From NCBI RefSeq assembly GCF_009789235.1, contig NZ_WSTB01000004.1:248001-312000 (forward strand): a stretch of DNA of 64,000 nucleotides, given 5' to 3'. A program made the translations under genes and the position numbers. Below the pieces are notes generated by a model. It saw nothing but the letters and a program-made list of their open reading frames with translations. It did not search any database and was not told the origin of the DNA. The stretch is from Flavobacterium hydrocarbonoxydans. Its GTDB lineage: Bacteria; Bacteroidota; Bacteroidia; Flavobacteriales; Flavobacteriaceae. Shown here piece by piece: positions 7,947 through 17,260 of this stretch (within the stretch, counting starts at the first letter, position 1; each line of letters opens with the position of its first letter).

Positions 7947-9374
7947 ATGCTTTTTAATTCTGTAGCTTTTGCTATTTTTCTTCCAGTCGTTTTTTTTCTG
8001 TACTGGTTTGTTTTTAATAAAACCAAAAACACTCAAAACGCTTTATTAATTGTTGCCAGTTATTATTTTTATTCCTGTTGGGACTGGAGGTTTCTTTTTT
8101 TGTTGGTTTTCTCCACATTCCTGGATTATTATACCGGAATTCAAATCGAAAGAGGAAAATCAGACAAGAGTCGAAAATTCTGGTTTTGGTTAAGCATTAT
8201 TGTCAATTTAGGATTTTTAGGAGTCTTTAAATACTATAATTTTTTTGCGTCTTCTTTCTCAGAATTATTAAATTCTGTAGGGGTAAAAGCCAGCCCGATT
8301 TTATTACAAGTTATTCTTCCTGTCGGAATTTCATTTTATACCTTTCACGGTTTATCGTACGTAATTGATATTTATTACAAGCGTATCAAAGCCGAATATA
8401 ATTTTGTAGATTACTCTTTATTTGTGAGTTATTTTCCGCTTTTGGTGGCAGGACCAATCGAAAGAGCCACACATTTATTGCCACAGGTAAAAACAAAAAG
8501 AGAATTTGATTTTGAAAAGGCAAAAGAAGGAATAGGACAAATTGTTTGGGGATTGTTTAAAAAAGTTGTCATAGCAGATAGTTGTGCTGTTTTTGCCAAT
8601 CAAATTTTTGATAATTACGAAAATATGGATTCCTTGTCGCTAATTTTAGGGGCAGTTTATTTTGCATTTCAGATTTATGGGGACTTTTCAGGGTATTCAG
8701 ATATTGCTTTAGGGGTTTCAAAACTATTTGGAATTGACTTATTGAAAAATTTCAATTATCCTTATTTTTCAAGAGACATTGCCGAGTTCTGGCGCCGTTG
8801 GCACATTTCTCTTTCGTCCTGGTTTAGAGATTATATTTATATTCCATTAGGTGGCAGCAAAGGTTCTAAATTCGTGCAGATTCGAAATGTATTTGTCATT
8901 TTTGTAATTAGCGGATTTTGGCATGGTGCAAACTGGACTTTTATTGTTTGGGGATTGCTAAATGCCATTTACTTTTTGCCTTTATTGCTGTTAAATAAAA
9001 ATAGAAATAATTTAGAGGCAATAGAATTAAAACCAAATTTAAAAAGTATCCAGGCTCTGATAAGCATTTTAATTACATTTGGGTTAACTACTTTTGCCTG
9101 GATTTTTTTTAGGTCTGATTCTATCGGAAATGCTATTGGTTACGTAAAGAGAATTTTTCTTTTAAATTTTAATTTTTCAGAAGCTAAATCCTATTTAAGT
9201 ATAAACTTAATAATATTATTATTGTTGTTTAATGTAATTGAATGGATTAATAAGGAGAACAGCGGTCCCATATATAAAGGATTTTATAAAACTAAACTAA
9301 TTTTTGTCATTATATTGATTGTTTTATTTGGACAGTTTGGGTTAAAAAATGAATTTATTTATTTTCAATTTTAG
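7947..9374 (+). CDS. MBOAT family O-acyltransferase (AlgI-like), copy 1
   Basis: The 475-residue polytopic membrane protein has AlgI-type MBOAT motifs: SFYTFHGLSYVIDIYYKR, an AGPIERATHLLP loop, FSGYSDIALG, FWRRWHISLSSWFRDYIYIP and GFWHGANWTFIVWG, which contains the invariant catalytic His. Such proteins move acyl groups, usually acetyl, across the membrane to an exported polysaccharide together with an SGNH-type periplasmic partner; that partner is encoded next. The first ~545 bases of this gene are almost identical to those of the second MBOAT at 10371, while the 3' half has drifted, which points to a recent exchange between the duplicates. Confidence 0.92.
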   Translation: MLFNSVAFAIFLPVVFFLYWFVFNKTKNTQNALLIVASYYFYSCWDWRFLFLLVFSTFLDYYTGIQIERGKSDKSRKFWFWLSIIVNLGFLGVFKYYNFFASSFSELLNSVGVKASPILLQVILPVGISFYTFHGLSYVIDIYYKRIKAEYNFVDYSLFVSYFPLLVAGPIERATHLLPQVKTKREFDFEKAKEGIGQIVWGLFKKVVIADSCAVFANQIFDNYENMDSLSLILGAVYFAFQIYGDFSGYSDIALGVSKLFGIDLLKNFNYPYFSRDIAEFWRRWHISLSSWFRDYIYIPLGGSKGSKFVQIRNVFVIFVISGFWHGANWTFIVWGLLNAIYFLPLLLLNKNRNNLEAIELKPNLKSIQALISILITFGLTTFAWIFFRSDSIGNAIGYVKRIFLLNFNFSEAKSYLSINLIILLLLFNVIEWINKENSGPIYKGFYKTKLIFVIILIVLFGQFGLKNEFIYFQF

Positions 9375-9380
9375 ATTATT

Positions 9381-10364
9381 ATGAAAAAATTCATTTTATT
9401 TTTAATGAGTATTATTATGATTGCTTACCTGATTACTTTTGGTATTCAATTTCTAAGTGATAAAGGTTTGAAAGAGCAAAAAAACAGTATTTATGCTGAT
9501 TGGAATGCTATTCTTGAAGGTGAAGTTAATGCTGTTATTGTTATTAATGGATCGTCAAGAGCTAAATTTTCATATGATACAAGGAGTATTTTAAAAGAAA
9601 CAAAACTCAAAACTCAAAATCTGGGATTCAATGCAGGAGGTTATAATTTACAAAAATCAAAATTTGAAATTTATTTGAAAAACAATCGCTTTCCCAAAGT
9701 TATCATCCAAAATATTGATTTGGCCAATTTTAAGGAAAGTAAGGTTTTGCCTGATGAGGATCAATTTTTTCCTTTTATAAACAATCCTGAAATCAACAAG
9801 CTCATTAGTAAATTCGACCATAAGTTTAGTTATGTTGGTTATTTTCCTTTGTTAAAATACAATCAGAATTTTTCAATCCTAAAAACAGGATTAGTAGAAA
9901 ACGTCAGTAACCAATTGCCAGCCGAGTCATTATGTTTCGGGTTTTCGCCTAAAAAACAATCATTTAAGTTAGATTTGCATAATTTTGATAAATTAAAATC
10001 AGATGTAGAGGAAAAAGAAAAAGTTAATGCTAGAAATCAGGCAAGACTTAATGAAATGATTCGTTTTTATCAAACAAAAATGAATAAGAATACACTGCTT
10101 GTTTTTGTATGGGCTCCAGAATACAAAGAACGTCTGAATATAATTTACGATCCTCTAAGAAATCCATTAATAAAACAATTGAAAGCGATTCAGGAAAAAA
10201 ATAAGAATATCTTTTTTATAGATTTTTCTCATGATGTTATAGCTCAGAATTCAGATTACTTTTATGATAGTTTTCATTTGAATGCAGCCGGAGCAAAAGA
10301 GTTTTCAGGGAAGCTGGGAGTTGCTATCCAGACTATTCTAAGAACAAATACTAAAAAAGAATAA
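9381..10364 (+). CDS. SGNH-like membrane-anchored partner of MBOAT, copy 1
   Basis: The 327-residue protein has one N-terminal trans-membrane segment (ILFLMSIIMIAYLITFGI) and then an exported domain. VINGSSRAKFSYD supplies the SGNH block I Ser, and YDSFHLNAAGA near the C-terminus supplies a DxxH pair, so a Ser-Asp-His centre is possible. Proteins of this type (AlgJ/AlgX/DltD-like in role) finish the transfer of an acyl group that an MBOAT brings across the membrane. It lies six bases after the MBOAT gene. Overall similarity to the second copy at 11804 is low, unlike the MBOAT pair. The substrate polysaccharide is presumably the one made by this operon. Confidence 0.75.
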   Translation: MKKFILFLMSIIMIAYLITFGIQFLSDKGLKEQKNSIYADWNAILEGEVNAVIVINGSSRAKFSYDTRSILKETKLKTQNLGFNAGGYNLQKSKFEIYLKNNRFPKVIIQNIDLANFKESKVLPDEDQFFPFINNPEINKLISKFDHKFSYVGYFPLLKYNQNFSILKTGLVENVSNQLPAESLCFGFSPKKQSFKLDLHNFDKLKSDVEEKEKVNARNQARLNEMIRFYQTKMNKNTLLVFVWAPEYKERLNIIYDPLRNPLIKQLKAIQEKNKNIFFIDFSHDVIAQNSDYFYDSFHLNAAGAKEFSGKLGVAIQTILRTNTKKE

Positions 10365-10370
10365 AATAAT

Positions 10371-11804
10371 ATGTTTTTTAATTCTGTAGCATTTGCTATT
10401 TTTCTTCCAGTCGTTTTTTTTCTGTACTGGTTTGTTTTTAATAAAACCAAAAGCACTCAAAACGCTTTATTAATTGTTGCCAGTTATTACTTCTATTCCT
10501 GTTGGGACTGGAGGTTTCTTTTTTTGTTGGTTTTCTCCACATTCCTGGATTATTATACCGGAATTCAAATCGAAAAAGGAAAATCAGACAAGAGTCGAAA
10601 ATTCTGGTTTTGGTTAAGCATTATTGTCAATTTAGGATTTTTAGGAGTCTTTAAATATTATAACTTTTTTGCTTCTTCTTTCTCAGAATTATTAAATTCT
10701 GTAGGGATAAAAGCCAGCCCGATTTTATTAGAAGTTATTCTTCCTGTCGGAATTTCATTTTATACTTTTCACGGTTTATCGTACGTAATTGATATTTATT
10801 ACAAGCGTATCAAAGCCGAATACAATTTTGTAGATTACTCTTTGTTCGTAAGTTATTTTCCGCTTTTGGTGGCAGGACCAATCGAAAGAGCCACACATTT
10901 ATTGCCGGAAATTAAGGTCAAAAGAGAATTTGATTTAGAAAAAGCCAAAGAAGGAATTTATCAAATCATCTGGGGATTGGTCAAAAAAGTAGTTATTGCA
11001 GATACCTGCGCAACCTATGCTAATGCTATTTTTGACAATTATACATCGATGAATTCATTTTCATTAATTTTAGGTGCTGTATATTTTGCGTTTCAGATTT
11101 ATGGCGATTTTTCAGGATATTCAGATATTGCCTTAGGGGTTTCAAAATTGTTCGGATTGGATTTATTACGAAACTTCAATTATCCTTATTTTTCAAGAGA
11201 TATTGCCGAGTTTTGGCGCCGTTGGCACATTTCGCTTTCGTCCTGGTTTCGCGATTATTTATACATTCCGTTAGGCGGAAGCAAAGGAGGAATCTGGATG
11301 AAAATCAGAAATACCTTTATCATTTTTGTAGTAAGCGGATTTTGGCATGGAGCCAATTGGACCTACATTGTTTGGGGATTCATCAATGCTGTGTACTTTT
11401 TGCCGTTATTATTAAGAAATAGCAATCGTAATAATATGGATGCTATTCAGCTAAAATTCAATTTCGATTCAGCAAAAGTGGTTATGAGTATTTTCTATAC
11501 TTTTTTATTGACTTGTATAGCCTGGGTATTTTTTAGAGCCCGAACCATTACCGATGCGGTTTTGTATCTAAAACGAATTTTTACCAGCAAAGATTTTAGT
11601 TTTCAGTATCTGGCAAACGAAAGATACAGTTACGAAATACTGTTAATGATTGGTGTATTTGTTTTGGTCGAATGGAATAACCGTACCAAAGAAGAACCGC
11701 TTTCAGGAAAAAGAAGCATGTTTAAAATGGCTTTGGCAATAGCCACGATTATTGCTTTCGGAACGTATTCTGATTACAAAGAATTTATTTATTTTCAATT
11801 CTAA
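10371..11804 (+). CDS. MBOAT family O-acyltransferase (AlgI-like), copy 2
   Basis: This 477-residue protein has the same topology and motifs as copy 1, including SFYTFHGLSYVID, FWRRWHISLSSWFRDYLYIP and the catalytic His in GFWHGANWTYIVWG. The N-terminal ~180 residues are almost unchanged between the copies, and the C-terminal third is clearly different. The translation start region is also shared (TAAAATAATATG). It overlaps the start of its SGNH partner by one base. Having two complete pairs suggests two acylations at different positions or on different sugars, or recent redundancy. Confidence 0.92.
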   Translation: MFFNSVAFAIFLPVVFFLYWFVFNKTKSTQNALLIVASYYFYSCWDWRFLFLLVFSTFLDYYTGIQIEKGKSDKSRKFWFWLSIIVNLGFLGVFKYYNFFASSFSELLNSVGIKASPILLEVILPVGISFYTFHGLSYVIDIYYKRIKAEYNFVDYSLFVSYFPLLVAGPIERATHLLPEIKVKREFDLEKAKEGIYQIIWGLVKKVVIADTCATYANAIFDNYTSMNSFSLILGAVYFAFQIYGDFSGYSDIALGVSKLFGLDLLRNFNYPYFSRDIAEFWRRWHISLSSWFRDYLYIPLGGSKGGIWMKIRNTFIIFVVSGFWHGANWTYIVWGFINAVYFLPLLLRNSNRNNMDAIQLKFNFDSAKVVMSIFYTFLLTCIAWVFFRARTITDAVLYLKRIFTSKDFSFQYLANERYSYEILLMIGVFVLVEWNNRTKEEPLSGKRSMFKMALAIATIIAFGTYSDYKEFIYFQF

Positions 11805-12685
11805 TGAAACAATTTCTAATTTATACAGCAAAGGTTTTATTCATTACGATTTTAATTGCGATTGTTCTTGACGGATTGTATACTTATTTTTTTCTACAGT
11901 CTAAAAACAGAGGTAAGATTGAGGATGTTTTTAATTCAAAATCCAGAAATTATGATGTTGTAATTTTAGGATCTTCAAGGGCTAATAATCACTTTGATGC
12001 AAAAATGTTTGAAGCAAAGGGACTAAAAACGTTCAATTATGGAATGAGTGGCGGACATTTATTTGAAGCATCATTGCTTTTAAAATTAATGATTGAACGA
12101 AAATATACTATTAAAAATGTCATTCTTGAGGCTGATCTTAACCTTTCAAATGACCACCAGTCAGAAGGGGTTTCGGCTAAATTTTTACCTTATATTCATA
12201 ATTCTGAGATTATAAAAAAACATTTCGAGTCTGAAAAAGATTTTAATGAACTTTATTACATTCCTTTTTATCGTTACGTAAAGTTTGACGGAAAAATTGG
12301 TTTTAGAGAAACGTATAAAATTGTGAAAGAGGAAACGACTAATTCATTGGATAATTTAGGATATTATCCATTGGTAAAGCATAAAAACGGCAATATGAAA
12401 AATAATATTGTGAATCTTAATCCTTTGACTCACAATAAATATTACGAAGAAATCAAAGCAATCTGCAAAACTAACAACATCAATTTTATTGCAGTAATGA
12501 CACCTATGTGCGAAAATGTAGTAGGAATGAATTATTTTGATAAAGTAAAAAAAGCATATCCTGAAATCCATAATTATGAAAATGTCGTAATCGAAAATCA
12601 ATATTTTTCGTCTTGCGGACATATGACAGATGCTGGAGCGAAGATATTTACTGTTAAAATTTTAAAGGATTTTTTTCATAAATGA
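11804..12685 (+). CDS. SGNH-like membrane-anchored partner of MBOAT, copy 2
   Basis: The 293-residue protein has an N-terminal membrane anchor (LFITILIAIVLDGLYTYFF) and an exported domain. VVILGSSRANNHFD gives the nucleophile-Ser block, and YGMSGGHLFEA resembles the Gly block. At the C-terminus SSCGHMTDAGA aligns with copy 1 YDSFHLNAAGA: the His is kept but the Asp of DxxH is replaced by Ser. The catalytic role is therefore uncertain; the protein may be a structural partner, or another acid may serve. It sits directly after the second MBOAT with a one-base overlap and overlaps the next gene (ATGATG). Confidence 0.72.
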   Translation: MKQFLIYTAKVLFITILIAIVLDGLYTYFFLQSKNRGKIEDVFNSKSRNYDVVILGSSRANNHFDAKMFEAKGLKTFNYGMSGGHLFEASLLLKLMIERKYTIKNVILEADLNLSNDHQSEGVSAKFLPYIHNSEIIKKHFESEKDFNELYYIPFYRYVKFDGKIGFRETYKIVKEETTNSLDNLGYYPLVKHKNGNMKNNIVNLNPLTHNKYYEEIKAICKTNNINFIAVMTPMCENVVGMNYFDKVKKAYPEIHNYENVVIENQYFSSCGHMTDAGAKIFTVKILKDFFHK

Positions 12686-13848
12686 TGCATATAGCTTTTT
12701 TAACCCCCGAGTTTCCACATGAAAAAATTTCGCATGCAGCAGGAATTGGAACAAGTATCAAAAACCTTACAGATGCATTGGTAAGAAAAGGAATGAATGT
12801 TTCGGTGTTTGTTTATGGGCAAAAATTCCAGGAAATAATTGTTGAAAACGGAATCACAATTCATTTAATTAAAAATAAAAAGTACAGGTTTTTTGGTTGG
12901 TTTTTTCATCGAAAACATATTCAGTATTATTGTAATTCGATTATTCAAAAAGAAAAAATTTCTCTTATTGAAGCACCGGACTGGACAGGAATTACTGCTT
13001 TTATGAATTTTAAAATTCCTTTGGTTATTCGTTTTCACGGAAGTGATACTTATTTCTGTCATTTAGAAAATCGCTCCCAAAAATTTAAAAATTATTGGTT
13101 CGAAAAGCTGGCTATTAATAAAGCTAAAGCTTTTATCGCGCCAACAGCTTTTGCAGGAAATGTTTCAAAAAATCTTTTTAAAATAAAGAATAAAGAAATT
13201 CAGACCATTCATTACGGATTAGAACTTGAAAATTTCACAAACAATACGCCCGATGTTTTCGATAAAGGAGTAATATTATACATGGGAACTATAATTAGGA
13301 AAAAAGGGGTTCTCGAATTACCGTATATTTTCAATAAAATTAGAAAAGAATATCCGGAAGCAAAATTGATTTTAATAGGCAGCGATGCTCCTGATATAAA
13401 AACAGGTATTGGATCGACCTGGCAATTAATGCAAAATCTATTTCAAAAAGAAGATCTGGAAAATGTTAAATATTTAGGTAAAATTCCATACACAGAAGTT
13501 CAGAATTATATCAAAAATGCAAATGTTTGTGTTTTTCCAACTTTTGCTGAGACATTAGGTATGGTTACGATAGAATCTATGGCCATGCAAAAAGGTGTTG
13601 TTAATAGTAACATTGGGTGGTCACAGGAGTTAATAATTGATGGTCAAAGCGGTTTTTTAGTACATCCTACTAATCATGATTTATATGCTGAAAAGATTGT
13701 TGCTTTTTTAAAAAATAATTCATTATCTAAACAAGTTGGCAAGGATGCGAGAGCGAGAGTGGAATCGAAATTTGATATAAATAATTTAGTTAATGACAAT
13801 ATTGCTTTTTTTGAAAAAATAATCAATCCACATAAAAAAGCAATATGA
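12682..13848 (+). CDS. GT4 family glycosyltransferase
   Basis: The 388-residue protein has the GT-B fold. The N-terminal acceptor domain begins IAFLTPEFPHEKISHAAGIG, and VIRFHGSDTYF is a typical inter-strand loop. The C-terminal GT4 donor domain has GVILYMGTIIRKKGVLELP and the E-x7-E motif in FAETLGMVTIESMAM. It is a retaining transferase using a nucleotide-sugar donor in the cytoplasm. It overlaps both neighbours by four bases or fewer, which fits coupled translation. A Met-Met start leaves a one-codon ambiguity. The sugar specificity is not determined. Confidence 0.9.
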   Translation: MMHIAFLTPEFPHEKISHAAGIGTSIKNLTDALVRKGMNVSVFVYGQKFQEIIVENGITIHLIKNKKYRFFGWFFHRKHIQYYCNSIIQKEKISLIEAPDWTGITAFMNFKIPLVIRFHGSDTYFCHLENRSQKFKNYWFEKLAINKAKAFIAPTAFAGNVSKNLFKIKNKEIQTIHYGLELENFTNNTPDVFDKGVILYMGTIIRKKGVLELPYIFNKIRKEYPEAKLILIGSDAPDIKTGIGSTWQLMQNLFQKEDLENVKYLGKIPYTEVQNYIKNANVCVFPTFAETLGMVTIESMAMQKGVVNSNIGWSQELIIDGQSGFLVHPTNHDLYAEKIVAFLKNNSLSKQVGKDARARVESKFDINNLVNDNIAFFEKIINPHKKAI

Positions 13849-15386
13849 TAGTTCTTTATCATAAATATAATAAAGCTACTCTAGTTGATTTTAATGGAAA
13901 AAGTATTCCTTTTTCTGGAAAGAGTATAACTGAGAACTTATTCGAAATTTCAATATTATATCCTAATGAACTTATTATTTGGTGTCATTTAGATTTAAAA
14001 TCAAATTTAAATCTTTCAAAAATGGCAGCAATTTTTCACCATGATAAAATAATGGCTTCTTATAATGTGCATAAAAATTCATTTTTATCAGATGCTATCG
14101 GTTATGTCGAAGAGTCTCCCTTTATTAAAGTAAATCAAATAGTTAAATACCCTACTTGGTTAGCGAGTAGTCTGGTAGGGGGAATTAATGCATCGGTTTT
14201 AAAGTTAATTGGCAGCAAAATAAAAAAAGATGCGAATTTTGATTATTTTTTAAATTCTGTCGCTAAGTCAGGAATGCTTGCTGGACTTCTTTGCTATTCA
14301 GAACCACAATTATTAGTAAACTGTCTTCCGGAATTAGAGTCTGCACAAAACAATAATTATGTGTTATTTCGTTTCGTCAGACAGCATTATAAAAAACGTT
14401 GGCTCATTTTATTGTTATTAAATATTTTTCTTTTTGAAAAACGAATTTTATTTGCACCTTTCTTCTATTCCTTATTTTTTAAAACAAGGAAAACAATAAT
14501 CGTAAATCTGGATGCTATAGCCGTAAAATCGACTCTAAAGACAATAGAGAAAAAAACTATAGATGTAATTATTCCCACCATTGGTCGTAAACAATATTTG
14601 TATGATGTTTTGCAGGATTTGGCACAACAAACACATTTGCCTGAAAAGGTTATCATTGTTGAGCAAAACCCAATTAATGGAAGTGTTTCGGAATTAGATT
14701 ACCTAATAACTGAAAATTGGCCGTTTTTGATTAAACACATTTTTACGCATCAGGCGGGGGCATGTAATGCGAGGAATTTAGCTTTGGCTGAAGTAGAAAG
14801 CGAATGGGTGTTCCTGAATGATGATGACAATAGATTTGATGAAAACTTAATTGAAAATGTATTTAAAAGAGCAACTCAGTATGGTGCAGAAGTAATTATA
14901 ACATCTTATCTGCAACCTAATGAATTTCAATATTACCAAACCATTCACCAATCTGGTATATTTGGATCAGGAAATAGCTTTATAAAAAAAGCAACTCTTC
15001 AAAATGTTTCTTTTGATAAGGCGCTTGAATTTGGGTATGGAGAAGATACTGATTTTGGATTACAATTGCGTAATCAAGGACATGACATAATTTATTTCCC
15101 CGATTTGAAAATCAAACACCTAAAAGCTCCTATGGGAGGTTTTAGAATTAAAATTAGTAAACAATGGGAATCTGATGAAATTCAGCCTAAACCATCACCT
15201 ACTATTTTGTATATGCTTCAAAAACATTATACACAAGAACAATTAAAAAGTTATAAATTAGTTCTGTTTCTAAAACTGCTAAAACACGAATCAATTGGAA
15301 ATTATTTTTTCTTTTACAAAAGTTTTAAGCAAAAATGGTCTCGTAGTGTACATTGGGCTAAAAAACTAAAGGAAAAGAAAGAATGA
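13845..15386 (+). CDS. GT2 family glycosyltransferase with ~235-residue N-terminal extension
   Basis: The GT2 domain occupies residues ~240-450. It opens DVIIPTIGRKQYLYDVLQDL, has the metal site VFLNDDDNRFDE, and ends with GYGEDTDFGLQLRNQG, the usual galactosyltransferase-type block. The first ~235 residues are not recognised. They include a hydrophobic stretch near 185-210 (WLILLLLNIFLFEKRILFAP) that may touch the membrane. The start overlaps the previous stop (ATGATAG). The extension is a separate domain rather than a start-site error, because it keeps the operon spacing. Its role is unknown. Confidence 0.85.
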   Translation: MIVLYHKYNKATLVDFNGKSIPFSGKSITENLFEISILYPNELIIWCHLDLKSNLNLSKMAAIFHHDKIMASYNVHKNSFLSDAIGYVEESPFIKVNQIVKYPTWLASSLVGGINASVLKLIGSKIKKDANFDYFLNSVAKSGMLAGLLCYSEPQLLVNCLPELESAQNNNYVLFRFVRQHYKKRWLILLLLNIFLFEKRILFAPFFYSLFFKTRKTIIVNLDAIAVKSTLKTIEKKTIDVIIPTIGRKQYLYDVLQDLAQQTHLPEKVIIVEQNPINGSVSELDYLITENWPFLIKHIFTHQAGACNARNLALAEVESEWVFLNDDDNRFDENLIENVFKRATQYGAEVIITSYLQPNEFQYYQTIHQSGIFGSGNSFIKKATLQNVSFDKALEFGYGEDTDFGLQLRNQGHDIIYFPDLKIKHLKAPMGGFRIKISKQWESDEIQPKPSPTILYMLQKHYTQEQLKSYKLVLFLKLLKHESIGNYFFFYKSFKQKWSRSVHWAKKLKEKKE

Positions 15387-16237
15387 AAATCAAATATATT
15401 TTAAAAAAAATTCACAAGAGATTTTTAAATTTTAAAAAGCATCCACTTACAAAACAAAATCCATTAGGGGCTTTGTTCAGATATGTTAAATTTAACCTTG
15501 TTCAATATATAAACGAAAAACCCAGAGTGTATAATTGGATAGATGGACTAAAGTTTTATGCCCAAAAAGGAGATGCAGGTATTGTTGCTAATATTTATTT
15601 TAAACTTTTCGATTATGAAGATTCAATGTTTTTGATACACCACTTAAAACCACAGGACTTGTTTGTGGATATTGGAGCAAATGTTGGGCATTATTCATTA
15701 TTGGCCGCGAGTGTATGTAAAGCTAATGTTATTGCTTTTGAGCCAATTCCCACAACATTTAGTAAATTAGAAAAAAACTTAAATTTAAATAATCTATCTC
15801 AAAAGGTAAAAATATTCAATATTGGCATTGGAGCTGAAAATTCGGTTTTGAATTTTACAAAAACGAAGGATGTTATGAACAGTGTCGCTTTAGATTATGA
15901 AACCGATGTGGTAAGTGTTGAAGTGAAAAAATTAGATGATATTTTAGTAAAAGAAAATCCAACTTTTTTAAAAATCGATGTTGAAGGTTATGAGTATTTT
16001 GTGCTGCAAGGAGCTATGAATGTTTTAAAAAGTAAAAGCCTGAAATACATAATAATAGAGTTAAACTTTTCTACATTGAAATTTGGAATTACAAATGAAG
16101 AGATATTTAGTTTTTTAGTATCATTTGATTTTGTTCCAATTTCTTATGATGTCCAAAACAGAAAAATCATACCGTTGAAGAATTATAATCCTGAAAAATT
16201 TAATACTATTTTCATAAAAAAAGATTTATTGAATTAA
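15383..16237 (+). CDS. FkbM family methyltransferase
   Basis: This 284-residue SAM-dependent methyltransferase shows FVDIGANVGHYSLLAA (SAM loop), VIAFEPIPTTF after strand 2, KLDDILVKENPTFLKIDVEG and GYEYFVLQGA. These are diagnostic of the FkbM family, whose members O-methylate sugars or related hydroxyls. In this operon it probably methylates a residue of the polysaccharide, possibly a capping reaction. The first ~75 residues before the SAM domain are basic and hydrophobic and may contact the membrane-linked glycan. The start overlaps the previous stop by four bases (ATGA). Confidence 0.9.
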   Translation: MKIKYILKKIHKRFLNFKKHPLTKQNPLGALFRYVKFNLVQYINEKPRVYNWIDGLKFYAQKGDAGIVANIYFKLFDYEDSMFLIHHLKPQDLFVDIGANVGHYSLLAASVCKANVIAFEPIPTTFSKLEKNLNLNNLSQKVKIFNIGIGAENSVLNFTKTKDVMNSVALDYETDVVSVEVKKLDDILVKENPTFLKIDVEGYEYFVLQGAMNVLKSKSLKYIIIELNFSTLKFGITNEEIFSFLVSFDFVPISYDVQNRKIIPLKNYNPEKFNTIFIKKDLLN

Positions 16238-17260
16238 ATGCTAAAATTATATACAGATACATCGTATTTAACGCCTGAGAACAGAAGAATCGTTTTTCCT
16301 TTGTTGTTTGATTTGTGGTACTTGCCAAATGATAATTTACTAAATAAATATCAAATTTTCTCAACTGTTGAGGAATGTGATATTGCAATAGTTCCGGTTG
16401 ATATAGGTTATTTTTACACTAATAAAAATCAAGGAAAATTAGACAATTTTATAAATAAGGCATTGGCTTTGGGTAAAAAAGTTTGGGTGTATTCAGGAGG
16501 TGATTATGGTAAGAGTTTGGAGAGCTCCGTACATACTTTTAGAATGAGTGGTTTTGATTCTAAAATGAATCAACAAACGTTTATTATGCCTTCTTTTATT
16601 GGAGATCCTTATGTGAAACTATCAAAAAACTTTCACACAATTGCAAAATTGGAGCAGCCTCAAATAGGTTTTGTAGGACATGCAAGTAATTCATTGAGTA
16701 AAAAAATAAAAGAAATATCAATGTATTTGAATTACAATTTTAAGCGTTGGACTAAAAAGACAGCGACTGACTACTATAATTTTTATCCATCAAGTATTAA
16801 ACGTTTTCAGCTTTTAGCTATATTAAAAAAAAATCCAGATTTAAAAACTAATTTTATTTTTAGGAATAAATACCGGGCTGGAATCAAATCATTACAACAA
16901 AAGAATAAAACGACTATTGAGTTTTTAGAAAATATAGAAAAAAATCCATATACATTTTGTTTGCGGGGAGCCGGAAATTTTTCGGTTCGTTTTTATGAAA
17001 CTTTAGCAATGGGAAGAATTCCATTTGTAATCGATACTGATTTCAGGTTACCCTTGAGCGATACTATCAACTGGAAAAAACATTGCGTTATTGCGAAAGA
17101 ACAAGAAATGGTAGATACAATTATTGATTTTCACCAAAATATTAGCCCAGAAGATTTTGAATTAATGCAAATTAATAACCAAAAATTATGGAAGGAATAT
17201 TTGGAAAGAGAAGCTTATTTTTTGAAAATTCATTCCGTTTTTAAATTAAAAACCGAATGA
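16238..17260 (+). CDS. exostosin (GT47-like) family protein
   Basis: The 340-residue protein has features of the exostosin family: an N-terminal half with CDIAIVPVDIGYF and KVWVYSGGDYG, and a C-terminal donor domain with YTFCLRGAGNFSVRFYETLA followed by MGRIPFVIDTDFRLPL. The latter corresponds to the conserved exostosin block that precedes the nucleotide-sugar site. It is likely a glycosyltransferase of the GT-B class. It starts immediately after the methyltransferase stop and overlaps the next GT2 gene by four bases. The sugar cannot be assigned; bacterial relatives occur in capsule and LPS clusters. Confidence 0.8.
   Translation: MLKLYTDTSYLTPENRRIVFPLLFDLWYLPNDNLLNKYQIFSTVEECDIAIVPVDIGYFYTNKNQGKLDNFINKALALGKKVWVYSGGDYGKSLESSVHTFRMSGFDSKMNQQTFIMPSFIGDPYVKLSKNFHTIAKLEQPQIGFVGHASNSLSKKIKEISMYLNYNFKRWTKKTATDYYNFYPSSIKRFQLLAILKKNPDLKTNFIFRNKYRAGIKSLQQKNKTTIEFLENIEKNPYTFCLRGAGNFSVRFYETLAMGRIPFVIDTDFRLPLSDTINWKKHCVIAKEQEMVDTIIDFHQNISPEDFELMQINNQKLWKEYLEREAYFLKIHSVFKLKTE

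Larger units (their letters stand above)
7938..10906 (+). repeat. near-identical ~545-bp direct repeat in the two MBOAT genes (7938-8482 and 10362-10906)
   Basis: From twelve bases before each ATG to about codon 178 the two MBOAT genes match with only about seventeen differences by eye. No gaps are needed, since both spans are 545 bases with a constant offset of 2424. Similarity then falls abruptly. The pattern fits a duplication of the acyltransferase pair followed by gene conversion limited to the 5' half. The repeat also makes the locus prone to deletion by recombination. Confidence 0.9.

Noticed and set aside
7947..11804. Assembly duplication artefact
   Set aside because: The 3' halves and the SGNH partners differ clearly, so both copies are real sequence; only the 5' segment is near identical.
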